The notes: generated by a model from the letters alone, not told the origin. A stretch of 64,000 bases of DNA from Nonomuraea solani (GCF_900108335.1 NZ_FNVT01000013.1:186001-250000); one strand, 5' to 3'. Positions 15,206 through 24,940 are shown, counted from the first letter of the stretch. Numbers and translations are program-made.

Positions 15206-17839
15206 ATGCCGGACTGCACCGTTGTCGTCATCACGTATAACGACGCGGCCCGCCTGCCCAGAGCCGTGCGTTCCGTGCTCCGGCAGTCGCTGCGCGACCT
15301 GGAAGTGATCATCGCCGACGACGCCAGCACGGATGACACGCCGCGGGTGGCGCGGCGGCTCATGGACATCGATCCGCGGGTGCGCTACCTGCGCAGGGAG
15401 GACAACAGCGGGGGCTGCGGGGCGCCGCGCAACGACGGGATCGACGCGGCGGCGGCGCCGTACGTCATGTTCCTGGACAGTGACGACGAGCTGCCCAGGC
15501 ACGCGTGCAAGAGCCTGCTCACCGAGATCGAGCGGACCGGGGCGGACTTCGTTTCGGGGCAGATCTCGCGGCTGTTCGAGTCGGACGGGCGGCTGCAGCC
15601 GTACTATCCGTCGCTGTTCGCCCGGCGGCGGACGGTCGAGGGCATCCGGCGGGAGCCCGAGCTGTTCCTCGACTGCTTCAGCACCAACAAGCTCTACGAC
15701 GCGGGCTGGCTGCGGGACAAGGCGCTGCGCTTCCCTGAGGACATCCACTACGAGGACCACGTGTTCTCCGCCGAGCTGTACGCCGTCGCGCACAGGTTCG
15801 CGATCGTGCCGTGGACGGTCTACCACTGGCACCGCGCGCGCACGAACGACTCGATCTCGCTGAGCATCGACGACCTGGAGAACGTGCGGCAGCGGGTGAT
15901 CGCGGCCCGGCTGAGCGACGACATCCTGCGCTGCCACGACGCCGCGGACCTGGTGCCGCACCGGCAGTACCGGTTCGTCCGGCAGGACCTGCGGGTCTAC
16001 CTGAACCCGCTGCCGCTGCGCGACCTGGTGTGGGTCAAGGAGTTCGCGTCGGTGGTGCGGCCGTATCTCGCGGAGATGCCCGGCGAGGTGCTCGACCGGG
16101 TCGATCCGATGGACCGGGTCTGCTGCGAGCTCATCCTGGCCGACCGGATCGAGGACCTGCGGATGGCGGCGGGCTCGCTGACCGGGGCGCGGGCCGCGCC
16201 ACGGGCGGCGGTGCAGCTCGGCGGGCGGACGTACTGGGGCACCTCGGCCGCCCCCGGCCTGGACATCACCCGGCTGCGGCTGGCCGAGCTGCCCTACACG
16301 GCCTCCCGCCTGCGCCACGAGGTGAGCGAGCTGTCCTCGGACGGCGACCGGGTGCGCATGGCCGTGCGCAGCTACGACCCGTTCGGCGTGCTGCCGCCCG
16401 ACTGGACGGCGTTCCTGCAGCTCGGCAGGGAGCGGATCCCCATCGAGCCGGAGCCGTCGGCCGATGGCGGGTACGTCAGCCGCGTCACGTTCACCCCCAC
16501 CGGCAGGTGCGACCCGCGCATCGGCTTCAGAAGGACCTCCGACGGGCACACCACGACCGACCGGCTCCTGGTGGACCCGCACACCGAGCCCATCGAGCTG
16601 CCCGGCTGCACGCTCAAGGCCGAGGGGTACGCGGCTTATCTGTGCGTTCGTCCGGACTTCCGGGCCCGGTCCTTGTGGGCGCGGGCGAGGCGGCGGCTGA
16701 TGAAGCGGTTCAACACGCCGGCGAACAAGCTGCGGGCGTACAAGCTGATGATCAGGGTGGTGCCCCGGCGCGACGACCTCGCGCTGTTCGAGTCGGACGT
16801 CGGCAAGGGCTACAGCGGCAGCCCGCGCGCCATCTACGAGGAACTGCGCCGGCGGCGGCTGCCCATCGAGGTGGTCTGGTCGGTGGCCAAGGGCCGCAGG
16901 AACTTCCCGTCCGACGCCCGGCTCGTGCGCCGGGGTAGCTGGCGCTACATCTGGACGATGGCCAGGGCCGGGATCTGGGTGGACAGCCACGGGTTCCCGC
17001 TCGACTACCCGAAGCCCAGAGGGACGCGCTACCTGCAGACATGGCACGGGCAGGGGATCAAGTCGATCGGCTTCGACGCGCCCGACCTGCGCGGCGACTT
17101 CGACCGGCCGCGGGCGCAGTGGCGAACCGCCGTGGCCCGCTGGGACGCGCTGGTGTCGCCGAGCGCGGAGTTCTCGCGAGTGTTCCTGCCGTCGAACGGG
17201 TACGCGGGCAAGGTGTACCGGTGCGGGACGCCGCGGTGCGACGCGCTGATCAGGGCGGAGCCGGTGGGGGACGTGCTGGAGCGGCTGGAGATCCCGCCTG
17301 GGCGACAAATCCTGCTTTATGCGCCTACGTACAGGGATCGGGTGATCGGTAGTGGCAAGTCCGTCCGGGTGGATCTGGACCTGCTGGCCGAGGAGCTGGC
17401 CGACGACTGGGTGCTGCTCCTGCGTACGCATCCGGTCGAGCGCTACAGCCCGCCCGAACGCCTGAAGCACTTCGTACGGTCCGCCGGGTCCTATCCCGAG
17501 ATCAACGACCTGATGCTGGCCTCCGACGCGCTCCTGACGGACTACTCCTCCGTCATGTGCGACTACGCGCTCACCGGCAAGCCGATGCTGTTCTTCATCG
17601 ACGACTGGGACGACTACCGGCTCTCCGAGCGCGGCGTCTACCACGACCTGCCCGCCATCGCGCCGGGCCCGTGCCTCTCGACGACCGAGGAGCTGGTGAC
17701 GGCGCTGCGGGAGCTGCCCGCCGTGCACGAGGCCTACGCCGAGCGGTACGCGGCCTTCCACCGCCTGTGGTGCGCCGACGAGCACGGGGACGCGGCGTCC
17801 AGGATCGTGGCCGACTTCTTCGAGGGGGCCGCCCGATGA
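15206..17839 (+). CDS. GT2 / CDP-glycerol glycerophosphotransferase (TagF-like) fusion
   Basis: An 877-residue wall-teichoic-acid-type enzyme. Residues 1-230 are a GT2 glycosyltransferase (ADDAST near 37, DSDDE at 91-95). A middle beta-rich region follows. Residues about 530-870 form a TagF-like glycerophosphotransferase domain with TWHGQG (from 612), LYAPTYRD and LLTDYSSVMCDY (from 776). Such fusions build poly(glycerol phosphate) or related phosphodiester wall polymers. The ATG at 15206 has GGGGGGA 7 nt upstream. The stop overlaps the next gene (ATGA). The donor and repeat unit are not determined by sequence. Confidence 0.88.
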   Translation: MPDCTVVVITYNDAARLPRAVRSVLRQSLRDLEVIIADDASTDDTPRVARRLMDIDPRVRYLRREDNSGGCGAPRNDGIDAAAAPYVMFLDSDDELPRHACKSLLTEIERTGADFVSGQISRLFESDGRLQPYYPSLFARRRTVEGIRREPELFLDCFSTNKLYDAGWLRDKALRFPEDIHYEDHVFSAELYAVAHRFAIVPWTVYHWHRARTNDSISLSIDDLENVRQRVIAARLSDDILRCHDAADLVPHRQYRFVRQDLRVYLNPLPLRDLVWVKEFASVVRPYLAEMPGEVLDRVDPMDRVCCELILADRIEDLRMAAGSLTGARAAPRAAVQLGGRTYWGTSAAPGLDITRLRLAELPYTASRLRHEVSELSSDGDRVRMAVRSYDPFGVLPPDWTAFLQLGRERIPIEPEPSADGGYVSRVTFTPTGRCDPRIGFRRTSDGHTTTDRLLVDPHTEPIELPGCTLKAEGYAAYLCVRPDFRARSLWARARRRLMKRFNTPANKLRAYKLMIRVVPRRDDLALFESDVGKGYSGSPRAIYEELRRRRLPIEVVWSVAKGRRNFPSDARLVRRGSWRYIWTMARAGIWVDSHGFPLDYPKPRGTRYLQTWHGQGIKSIGFDAPDLRGDFDRPRAQWRTAVARWDALVSPSAEFSRVFLPSNGYAGKVYRCGTPRCDALIRAEPVGDVLERLEIPPGRQILLYAPTYRDRVIGSGKSVRVDLDLLAEELADDWVLLLRTHPVERYSPPERLKHFVRSAGSYPEINDLMLASDALLTDYSSVMCDYALTGKPMLFFIDDWDDYRLSERGVYHDLPAIAPGPCLSTTEELVTALRELPAVHEAYAERYAAFHRLWCADEHGDAASRIVADFFEGAAR

Positions 17840-18900
17840 CGGTCGTCTTCGCCTGCCTCGACGCCGACACGCTCGGCGGCGTCCAGCAGGTCACCCACAC
17901 CCTGGCCCAGGGGCTGGCCGGGCGCGGCCACGAGGTGCACGTGATCGGCCTGCACCAGGCCGCGACCCCGTTCCGGTACGTGGAGCGCCCCCACTACCAC
18001 CGGCACGTCATCAGCCGGAGCCCGGTGCGCGCGCAGGGCCGGCTGGCCCGCCGCCGGTCCGACCGGCGGGTGCGGGAGCTGTTCCGGGCGATCAGGCCGG
18101 GCTACGCGGTCATGACCTCGCCGTCCGTGGTGGCCCGGCTGTCGGGGCTGCTGCCGGCCGCGTTCCGCCCGGTCGGCCAGTATCACGGCTCGTACGACCA
18201 CGCCCGCGGCTGCTGGCACCTGGCCTCGATCCGGCGCCACTACGGCCGGCTCGACCAGGCGGTCTTCCTCAGCGCCGACGACGCCTGGCTGTTCTCCGAG
18301 CACGCCCTGCTGCCCAACGCCTGGACCCTGCCGAACCCGCTGGCCGCCTGGCCGGAGGAGATGTCCTCGCTCGACACGCCCCGCGTGCTCGGCGTGGGCC
18401 GGCTGGAAGGGGTCAAGCGGTTCGACCGGCTGATCAGCGCGTTCGCCCGCTCGGGGGCGCCGCCGCCGTGGGAGCTGCACCTGATCGGCGAGGGCGCCGA
18501 GCTGGCGCGGCTGCGCGCGCACGCGGACCGGGAGGGTGTCGGTGACCGGGTGGTGTTCAGGGGGCTGGTGCCGAGCGAGCGGATGTCCGCCGAATACCTG
18601 GGCGCCTCGGTCCTGGGGCTGACCAGCGAGCACGAGGGCCTGCCGGTGGTGCTGCTGGAGTCGGGGGCGCACGGGGTGCCGTCGGTGGCGTTCGACGTGT
18701 CGGGGGGTGTGCGGTCGGCCGGGCCCGTCCTGGTGCCGCCGGGCGACGTGGACGCCTTCGCCGCCGAGCTGGGCCGGCTCGCCGGGGACGAGGAGGAACG
18801 GCGGCGCCTCGGGGCCGACGCCCGCGCACGGGCCGAGGCGTTCCGCCTCGACCACGTGCTGGACCGCTGGGAGTCGATGTTCGCCCACATCGAGCGCTAG
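17836..18900 (+). CDS. GT4-family glycosyltransferase
   Basis: A 354-residue GT-B enzyme. The N-terminal half has GGVQQVTHTLAQGLAGRGHEV, typical of retaining GT4 enzymes. The C-terminal half has GVGRLEGVKRFDRLI and the EX7E nucleotide-sugar motif in SEHEGLPVVLLES (about 261-273). It overlaps the TagF-like gene start-to-stop and its stop overlaps the convergent sulfotransferase by 4 bp. It probably adds a sugar to the same wall polymer or its linkage unit. Confidence 0.88.
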   Translation: MTVVFACLDADTLGGVQQVTHTLAQGLAGRGHEVHVIGLHQAATPFRYVERPHYHRHVISRSPVRAQGRLARRRSDRRVRELFRAIRPGYAVMTSPSVVARLSGLLPAAFRPVGQYHGSYDHARGCWHLASIRRHYGRLDQAVFLSADDAWLFSEHALLPNAWTLPNPLAAWPEEMSSLDTPRVLGVGRLEGVKRFDRLISAFARSGAPPPWELHLIGEGAELARLRAHADREGVGDRVVFRGLVPSERMSAEYLGASVLGLTSEHEGLPVVLLESGAHGVPSVAFDVSGGVRSAGPVLVPPGDVDAFAAELGRLAGDEEERRRLGADARARAEAFRLDHVLDRWESMFAHIER

Positions 18901-19934
18901 ACCGGTTCGGTCAGCTCCGCGCGCTGCTGCGGCACCCCGGCGAGCGAGCGCTGACGTGAGGTCAGCAGTGCCGCGACGGGGCTGGGCTCGCGCAGCCGGT
19001 TCAGCCGGTCGCGCATGCCCTTGCGCATGCGGCTGGCCTTGCGCTTCTGCATGGTCTTCTGGGCCGCGATCACGTGCTCCTTGGTCGGCTTGGGCGCGCC
19101 GGTCAGCTCGTAGCCCATGGACTCCAGGCGGTCGCCGAGCATGTGCTCGCACAGCGCGATCTCCCAGTCGTCCAGGCGGTTCGCCCAGCTCCCGACGCGG
19201 CTGCGGGTGACCTCGCGGTGGGTGTTGCTGTGCCAGACCTTGTGCTGGGGCACCGCCACGCTGGCCGCCTCGCGCGGGGAGACCATCGACGGCGAGAACT
19301 CCTCGTCGAGGAAGTGGCAGAGCTTCTTCAGCTCGGTCATCGGGTCGTCGGTGAGGTCCTCGTAGCGCAGCTCGTAGTAGGTGTCCGCGGCCAGCGTGCG
19401 CTTCAGCCGGCCGCCCGCGTCGATGGCCTCGGCCCAGGTGGAGACGGCGTGGAAGGAGTCCAGCGTGTACCAGGGCATCTCCTTCAGCGAGGCCACGCAG
19501 TCGCGGCCGTCCCTGATGAGGTGGATGAACTGGGCGTCGGGGAACAGCCGGAGCAGCAGGTCGACCTGCTTGACGTAGCTGGGCCGCTTGTCGCCCCAGC
19601 GGGCCTTGTCGAAGCGGTCGGCGTACATGCGGAAGGCCGTGCCGATCACCGAGCCGAGCGAGCCCGGGCCCGCCATGGCCTCCCGGACGAACTCGTCCTT
19701 GTCGATCTTCAGCTCGCGGAACTTCGTGCTGCGGTCGGTCGCGATCCACTCGGCCAGGGCCCGGCGGCGCTGGTCGAGCCGCAGGTCGCCCCACGTGCGA
19801 CGGCGGTAATAAGCGGGAACGAGGAAGCGCGTCTCCGGTGGCACCGCCATGCGCGGGTGCGAGTGGAGCATGAGCTGGAGCATCGTGGTGCCGGACCGCG
19901 GGCATCCGATGACGAAGACTGGCCGGTCTGACAT
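18897..19934 (-). CDS. PAPS-dependent sulfotransferase
   Basis: A 345-residue sulfotransferase of the bacterial Stf type. The 5'-phosphosulfate loop GCPRSGTTML is at 10-19 and the 3'-phosphate motif RDGRDCVAS at 141-149. The C-terminus is basic (KRKASRMRKGMRDRL), which may favour membrane contact. No signal peptide, so it acts on a cytoplasmic precursor. Its place among glycan genes suggests it sulfates a glycan or lipid. GGGGGA lies about 9 nt before the ATG. Confidence 0.88.
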   Translation of the reverse strand: MSDRPVFVIGCPRSGTTMLQLMLHSHPRMAVPPETRFLVPAYYRRRTWGDLRLDQRRRALAEWIATDRSTKFRELKIDKDEFVREAMAGPGSLGSVIGTAFRMYADRFDKARWGDKRPSYVKQVDLLLRLFPDAQFIHLIRDGRDCVASLKEMPWYTLDSFHAVSTWAEAIDAGGRLKRTLAADTYYELRYEDLTDDPMTELKKLCHFLDEEFSPSMVSPREAASVAVPQHKVWHSNTHREVTRSRVGSWANRLDDWEIALCEHMLGDRLESMGYELTGAPKPTKEHVIAAQKTMQKRKASRMRKGMRDRLNRLREPSPVAALLTSRQRSLAGVPQQRAELTEPV

Positions 19935-19955
19935 TTTGTACTATCCCCCGAAATT

Positions 19956-20774
19956 TTAGACGAGAACGTGCTCTCGGCTCTCCTGAGCGGAGCCCGCGCC
20001 GTGCCTGCACGTGAAGATCCACAGGCGGTAGACAAGGAAGACCTCGTTGGCCAGCAGCAGAGCTCCCGACGCCGCGGCGAGCGGGATCAGCGCCCATGCC
20101 CCCGCAAGAGGCGCGATCACGAACACCGCCGCGTGGAACTCGATGCCGCTGACCAGGTGTGAGCGGACCCGGTGACGGGCCAGAAACCTGTTGAGCCGCC
20201 TGAAGAACCTGGAGAAGCCGCTCCGCCGGACCGGCTGGTGGTCCGTCTCCAGCGGGTCCGGCCCCAGGGGGTCGGGCTCGTCCTCCTGGCGCTCCTCCCT
20301 GATGATTTCGCGCACGCGCTTCATCTGCGGCGCGTTGACGTACCTGAACAGGTCCAGCACGGCCACCGCCGCGCCGAGCACCACATAGACGACCTCGCCC
20401 GTCAGGGCGTACTGCCCGTATGCCAGCCCCCCGGCACACAGGACCACCCTGACCCGGTCCCCCACGTAGTCGAGCCAGAGGCCGAAGGGCGTCCCCGTGC
20501 CCTTGAGCCTGGCGATTTTGCCGTCCACGCAGTCGATCATGAAGCTCAGATAGAAGACGCACGCGCCCGCTACGAGCTGGTTCGTCGCGAAACATGCGGC
20601 CGACACCGCACCGAGGACCAGCGACAACACGGTGAGCCCGTTGGGCGTGAGCCGCGTGCGGTTGGCGATGGGAAGGGCGACCCGGCAGGCGACCGGGTCC
20701 ACGAAATATACGGTCCACCAGGAGTCTCTCCGCTTGCGTGTCTCGTGGACGTCATCCAGCGAATAGGTCCTCAT
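19956..20774 (-). CDS. CDP-alcohol phosphatidyltransferase family protein
   Basis: A 272-residue membrane enzyme that transfers a phospho-alcohol from a CDP carrier. The full signature DxxDGxxAR...GxxxDxxxD is present (Asp81, Asp84, Gly85, Ala88, Arg89, Gly98, Asp102, Asp106). Hydrophobic helices flank it and continue after 200. Insertions around 150-195 are charged. Start choice ATG 20774 is tentative; an ATG at 20786 is possible. It precedes the sulfotransferase by 21 bp in the same direction. It may make a phospholipid or hand a phospho-polyol to the surface polymer; the acceptor is unknown. Confidence 0.85.
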   Translation of the reverse strand: MRTYSLDDVHETRKRRDSWWTVYFVDPVACRVALPIANRTRLTPNGLTVLSLVLGAVSAACFATNQLVAGACVFYLSFMIDCVDGKIARLKGTGTPFGLWLDYVGDRVRVVLCAGGLAYGQYALTGEVVYVVLGAAVAVLDLFRYVNAPQMKRVREIIREERQEDEPDPLGPDPLETDHQPVRRSGFSRFFRRLNRFLARHRVRSHLVSGIEFHAAVFVIAPLAGAWALIPLAAASGALLLANEVFLVYRLWIFTCRHGAGSAQESREHVLV

Positions 20775-20822
20775 GGATCCCAGCATGACCACGCTGCGCG
20801 CTGGAGTGATTACCGTCTGGAA

Positions 20823-22268
20823 CTACTGGGTGATGTCCATGCCGGTTCTTGACCAACCTGGCACCGAAAACCGCCACGCGGAGTTGGCGTCGCCGTCCCG
20901 GCACCAGCCCTTGACCACCAGGCCACGGGTCTCGGCGCGGGCCTGCAGGCGCCAGCTCGGCCCGCCGCCCTCCAGGCGCTCGGGGTCGATGGCCGCGACC
21001 ACGCCGTGGCGGCCGGTGCGCCGGGTCTCCAGCGGGACCCGGCGGCGGCCGTCGCTGAGCCACAGGTCCACCTTGCCGACCTTGCGGTCGACCCGGTGGA
21101 TGGCGACGTGGCCGCGCAGGCGGTATTCGGCGCCGGTCCACTCGCACTCCTCGACCCTGGCGACCAGCTTGAGCTCGTCGCGGGCGTCGAACACCTCGTC
21201 GGGGATGCGCAGCCGCCGGTCGCGGAAGAAGGGGTAGTCGCCGTACCAGTTGGTGGTACGCCAGCCGCGCGGGCGCACCCGGGTGCCGTCCTCGCGGGTG
21301 CGCCGGAACTCGCGCACCTCGCGCAGCTCCGCGACCAGGCCGCGCCTGAGCAGGTGCAGCTCCAGGCGGCGCAGCGACGGCGCGGTGGCCAGCGCGTGCG
21401 GGCCCAGCTCGGCGAGCCAGGCGCCGCTCAGCTCCAGCAGCTCCGCGCACTCCTCGGCCCGCTCCAGCGCCTGGAACAGGAACACGATGTCCTTCTCCAG
21501 CACGAGCGCGTCGAAGCCGTCGAGCAGTTCGGGCGCGCGCTCGTCGAAGAAGGCCCGGACGGCGCGGATGGCCGTCAGGCGCTCGTTCAGGTTGGCGAGC
21601 TCGGCCCGGCGCTGGGTGATCGAGGTCTCCCCCGCGTCGTCGCGCTTGCGCCAGTGGTAGACGACGTCGCCGAGCATGTCCACGCTGGTGGCCAGCACGT
21701 GCGCCTGCATGGCGACGGGCACGTCCTCGTAGATGCCGGCGGGGAACATCAGCCCGGCGCGCTCCCAGAAGTCGCGCCGGTAGACCTTGTTCCACACCGT
21801 ACGGTCTCTGACCAGGACCTGCTTGTCCGTGATGTGGGTGCACAGCTCGGGTCGCCTGAAGACCTTCTCGTGCAGGACGGACTCCTCCAGCTCGCCGTCC
21901 ACGAGCCGCGCCACGGCGCCGCACGCCAGGTCGGAGCCGGTCTCCGCGAGTTTGCCGACGAGCAGCTCGTACGCCTCGGGCGGCACGACGTCATCCCCGT
22001 CCGCGAAGGCCAGGTAGGTGCCGCGGGCCTGCCCGATCCCTTCGTTCCGCGCCGGCCCCGGCCCCTGGTTCGACTGCCCGAGCAGGACGAAACGGTCGTC
22101 CATGGCGGCGAAATCTCTGGCGATCCGCCGGCTGCCGTCCATCGAGCCGTCGTCGACCATGATCACCTCCAGGTCCTCCAGGGTCTGCGCGGCCAGCGAC
22201 TTCAGGCACTCGGTGAGATAGGGCTCCACGTTGTAAACCGGGACGACGACGCTGAGCAGGGGGATCAT
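20823..22268 (-). CDS. GT2 glycosyltransferase with C-terminal beta-rich extension
   Basis: A 481-residue enzyme. The GT-A domain (1-215) has VVVPVYNVEPYL, VDDGS (38-42) and FADGDD near 88-93. The rest (about 250-481) holds helical and beta-rich segments without a motif I can name. The N-terminal domain is clearly paralogous to the GT2 at 27871-29757 (shared WNKVYRRxFW, YEDxPVAM, SITQRR) and more distantly to the GT2 part of the TagF-like protein. AAGGAG precedes the ATG. It likely works on the same surface glycan. Confidence 0.85.
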   Translation of the reverse strand: MIPLLSVVVPVYNVEPYLTECLKSLAAQTLEDLEVIMVDDGSMDGSRRIARDFAAMDDRFVLLGQSNQGPGPARNEGIGQARGTYLAFADGDDVVPPEAYELLVGKLAETGSDLACGAVARLVDGELEESVLHEKVFRRPELCTHITDKQVLVRDRTVWNKVYRRDFWERAGLMFPAGIYEDVPVAMQAHVLATSVDMLGDVVYHWRKRDDAGETSITQRRAELANLNERLTAIRAVRAFFDERAPELLDGFDALVLEKDIVFLFQALERAEECAELLELSGAWLAELGPHALATAPSLRRLELHLLRRGLVAELREVREFRRTREDGTRVRPRGWRTTNWYGDYPFFRDRRLRIPDEVFDARDELKLVARVEECEWTGAEYRLRGHVAIHRVDRKVGKVDLWLSDGRRRVPLETRRTGRHGVVAAIDPERLEGGGPSWRLQARAETRGLVVKGWCRDGDANSAWRFSVPGWSRTGMDITQ

Positions 22269-22381
22269 GCCGAATGGCTCCTTGGTTGGAATGGCATCGA
22301 GGGCAGCATGCCCGGCCCGCCGGTTGGATTCCGGGTTCGATGGCTGTCCCTGATGAGCTCTTTACCGGACGCGTAATCCGC

Positions 22382-22387
22382 TACGTT
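22382..22387 (+). promoter_or_regulatory. -10 box of possible leaderless pseH transcript
   Basis: TACGTT matches TANNNT and ends 5 nt before the ATG at 22393. TTTACC at 22361-22366 could serve as a weak -35 with 15-nt spacing. The alternative GTG start at 22423 has its own AGGGGGAG. Confidence 0.3.
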
Positions 22388-22392
22388 GTGCA

Positions 22393-22914
22393 ATGGATCG
22401 AGCACGAATAGTAGGGGGAGCGGTGCTGAGAAGGGTCCAGGACGAAGATCTGCCGGTTATGCGCCGATGGCGTAACCACCCGCGCGTCCGTGCCGCCAGC
22501 TTCACCACGCACGAGATCACGGAGGAGGAGCACGCCCGCTGGTGGGCCGCCGCCCGCGCCGACGCGACCCGGCACGTGCTGATCTACCACCACGACGGGG
22601 CCGCCGCGGGCGTGGTGACCTACGCGGGCCTGGCGCCCAAGAGCGTCTACTGGGGCTTCTACCTCGACCTCGACGGCCTGGAGCGCTCGGGGGCGCTGCT
22701 GCGGGCCTGGATCGGGCTGGAGCGGGCGGCCATCGAGCACGCCTTCGGGCCGCTCGGGATGACGACGCTGCGGGGTGAGGTGCTGGCCGACAACGAGCCG
22801 GTCAGACGGCTGCACCGGCGGTTCGGGTTCGCCGAGGTGGGCGAATACCAGCGGGACGTGGACGGGGAGCCGCGCGACGTCGTGGCGCTCGAACTCAGGA
22901 AGGAAGAGGCATGA
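22393..22914 (+). CDS. pseH: PseH-type N-acetyltransferase (pseudaminic acid pathway)
   Basis: A 173-residue GNAT. The N-terminal LRRVQDEDLPVMRRWRNHP and the later HARWW pattern are those of PseH, which acetylates N4 of UDP-4-amino-4,6-dideoxy-beta-L-AltNAc using acetyl-CoA. The C-terminal RLHRRFGFAEVGEY is the usual GNAT motif B region. The ATG at 22393 may be leaderless; a GTG at 22423 preceded by AGGGGGAG would give a 163-residue protein starting at LRRVQ. The stop overlaps pseI (ATGA). Confidence 0.85.
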   Translation: MDRARIVGGAVLRRVQDEDLPVMRRWRNHPRVRAASFTTHEITEEEHARWWAAARADATRHVLIYHHDGAAAGVVTYAGLAPKSVYWGFYLDLDGLERSGALLRAWIGLERAAIEHAFGPLGMTTLRGEVLADNEPVRRLHRRFGFAEVGEYQRDVDGEPRDVVALELRKEEA

Positions 22915-23954
22915 TCTCCATCGCGGGGCGGGCGATCGGGCCCGCTCATCCGCCGTTCGTCGTCGCCGAGCTGTCCGGCAACCACAACGGGAGCCTGGAG
23001 CGGGCGCTGGCCATCGTGGACGCGGTGGCGGCGGCCGGGGCGCACGCGCTGAAGCTGCAGACCTACCGGGCCGACACGCTGACCGTGGACTGTGACGGGC
23101 CCGCGTTCCGGCTGGGCGAATCGCACGAGTTGTGGGGCGGGGAGAACCTTTACCGGTTGTTCGAGCGGGCCCACACGCCGTGGGAGTGGCACGAGCCGAT
23201 CTTCGCGCGGGCGCGCGATCGGGGGCTGATCGCGTTCTCCGCGCCGTTCGACCCGACGGCCGTGGAGCTGCTGGAGAAGCTGGAGGTGCCGGCGTACAAG
23301 ATCGCCTCTTCGGAGATCGTGGACCTGCCGCTGATCCGGCTCGCGGCCGCCACCGGCAAGCCGCTGATCATCTCCACGGGCATGGCCTCGACCGGCGAGA
23401 TCGACGCCGCGGTGTCGGCCGCCCGCGAGGCGGGCTGCACCCGGCTGGCCGTGCTGTCGTGCACGGCCTCCTACCCCGCCGAGCCCTCCGAGAGCAACCT
23501 GCGCGCGCTGCCGCTGCTGGCGGCGCTCACGGGTGAGGTCGTGGGGTTGTCCGACCACACGCCGGGCATCGGGGCCGCGCTGGCGGGGGTGGCGCTGGGG
23601 GCCTGCGTGATCGAGAAGCACGTCACCATGTCGCGGGCCGACGGCGGGGTGGACGCGGCCTTCTCGCTGGAGCCCGCCGAGCTGGCGGCGCTGGTGGTGG
23701 AGAGCGAGCGGGCCTGGCGGGCGCTGGGCAACCCGGTGATCGGGCCGCGTCCGTCCGAGCGTGAGGGGCTGCGGTTCCGCCGATCTCTGTACGTCGTGCG
23801 CGACGTGCGCGCGGGCGAGCAGGTGACGCCGGGCAACGTCCGGTCGATCAGGCCCGCGGGCGGGCTGCCGCCGGACGCCGCCGGAGAGGTGATGGGGCGG
23901 CGCTTCGCCCGCGACGTGCCGCTCGGCACCCCGCTGAGCTGGGACCTGATCTAG
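22911..23954 (+). CDS. pseI: Pseudaminic acid synthase PseI (NeuB family)
   Basis: A 347-residue enzyme that condenses 6-deoxy-AltdiNAc with phosphoenolpyruvate to form pseudaminic acid. The NeuB TIM barrel (1-270) has AELSGNHNGS, KLQTY, STGMAS and IEKHVT; the SAF antifreeze-like domain (about 285-347) closes the active site. The presence of PseB, C, H, G and F in the same locus favours Pse over legionaminic or sialic acid synthesis. The stop overlaps the convergent pseG by 4 bp. Confidence 0.92.
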   Translation: MISIAGRAIGPAHPPFVVAELSGNHNGSLERALAIVDAVAAAGAHALKLQTYRADTLTVDCDGPAFRLGESHELWGGENLYRLFERAHTPWEWHEPIFARARDRGLIAFSAPFDPTAVELLEKLEVPAYKIASSEIVDLPLIRLAAATGKPLIISTGMASTGEIDAAVSAAREAGCTRLAVLSCTASYPAEPSESNLRALPLLAALTGEVVGLSDHTPGIGAALAGVALGACVIEKHVTMSRADGGVDAAFSLEPAELAALVVESERAWRALGNPVIGPRPSEREGLRFRRSLYVVRDVRAGEQVTPGNVRSIRPAGGLPPDAAGEVMGRRFARDVPLGTPLSWDLI

Positions 23955-24940
23955 ACGATCGCCAGGAGGGCGTCGGCGACGCGTTCCCGGCCGCGGCCGT
24001 CCACCAGGCCGCGGCCGCGGCCGCCTTGCTCCTCGCGGGCGGCGGGGTCGGCGAGCAGGCGGGCCAGCACGCCGACGGCCGCCGCGTCCGCCGCGCGCCC
24101 GAGCCCGGCCGCCACCCCCCGGCCGACCAGCTCCTCGTAGCCGATGAGCTGGTTGTCCGCCACCCAGCTCAGCGCCGTGGGCACGCCGAGGTAGAGCAGC
24201 TCCCAGATGGCCGAGCCGGCGGCGGTGACCACGAGGTCGGCTCCGGCCATGAGCTCGGGCAGCCGGTCCGTCGGCGGGATGACCGTGATGGGATCACCCG
24301 CCTCGAACGGCACCGGACTGATGACCGTGCCCCGGAACGGCCGCCCGGTCTCCCGCAGCGCCCGCGCCCAGGCCGGGGCGACGCCGGCGCCGTCGGTGCC
24401 GCCGAAGAAGCACAGCACGTGCGGCACCGGCTCGTCGGACGGCGCCCGCCCGCGCCGCCGCACGCTGTCGCGCAGCAGCACGTACCGGGCGCCGGCCAGC
24501 CGCTCGCGACTCCGGTGGAAGGGCCGCTGGTCGGCGCCGAGGTTCTGGTCCAGGTAGAGGTCGGCCTCCTGGCCCAGGGGGTCGCCGTCCACGATCGCCA
24601 GCACCGTCAGGCCGGCCGCCCGAAGCGTCGCCCCCGTCTCAGGCGGCAGGTGGTAGGAGTCGAGCACGACCGCGCCGAGCCCCAGCCGGCCGGCCAGGAC
24701 GGCCAGCGCGGCGGGCTCCGGCGGGGCCGGGACCAGCGCGTACCCGCGTTCGCGAAGTTGTGCCCGCGCCCATTCCGAGCCGCACACCTCACCCAGGAAG
24801 ACCACCTCGATGCCCCGGGCGTCCAGTTCCTCCGCCAGCGCCACGCACCGCACCAGATGACCGACTCCGCACGTGACCCCGGCATCGCACCGGAAACCGA
24901 CCCGGACGGCACTGCGGCCCGGGTGTACGTCGTCCGTCAC
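23951..24940 (-). CDS. pseG: PseG UDP-sugar hydrolase
   Basis: A 329-residue GT-B-fold hydrolase that removes UDP from UDP-2,4-diacetamido-2,4,6-trideoxy-beta-L-altrose. The catalytic histidine motif GVGHLVR is at 25-31 (His28), and the C-terminal domain has AGSAIWELLYLGVPTA. The GTG start at 24940 overlaps the pseF stop (GTGA), which excludes the longer upstream frame. It is translationally coupled to pseF. Confidence 0.9.
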   Translation of the reverse strand: MTDDVHPGRSAVRVGFRCDAGVTCGVGHLVRCVALAEELDARGIEVVFLGEVCGSEWARAQLRERGYALVPAPPEPAALAVLAGRLGLGAVVLDSYHLPPETGATLRAAGLTVLAIVDGDPLGQEADLYLDQNLGADQRPFHRSRERLAGARYVLLRDSVRRRGRAPSDEPVPHVLCFFGGTDGAGVAPAWARALRETGRPFRGTVISPVPFEAGDPITVIPPTDRLPELMAGADLVVTAAGSAIWELLYLGVPTALSWVADNQLIGYEELVGRGVAAGLGRAADAAAVGVLARLLADPAAREEQGGRGRGLVDGRGRERVADALLAIV

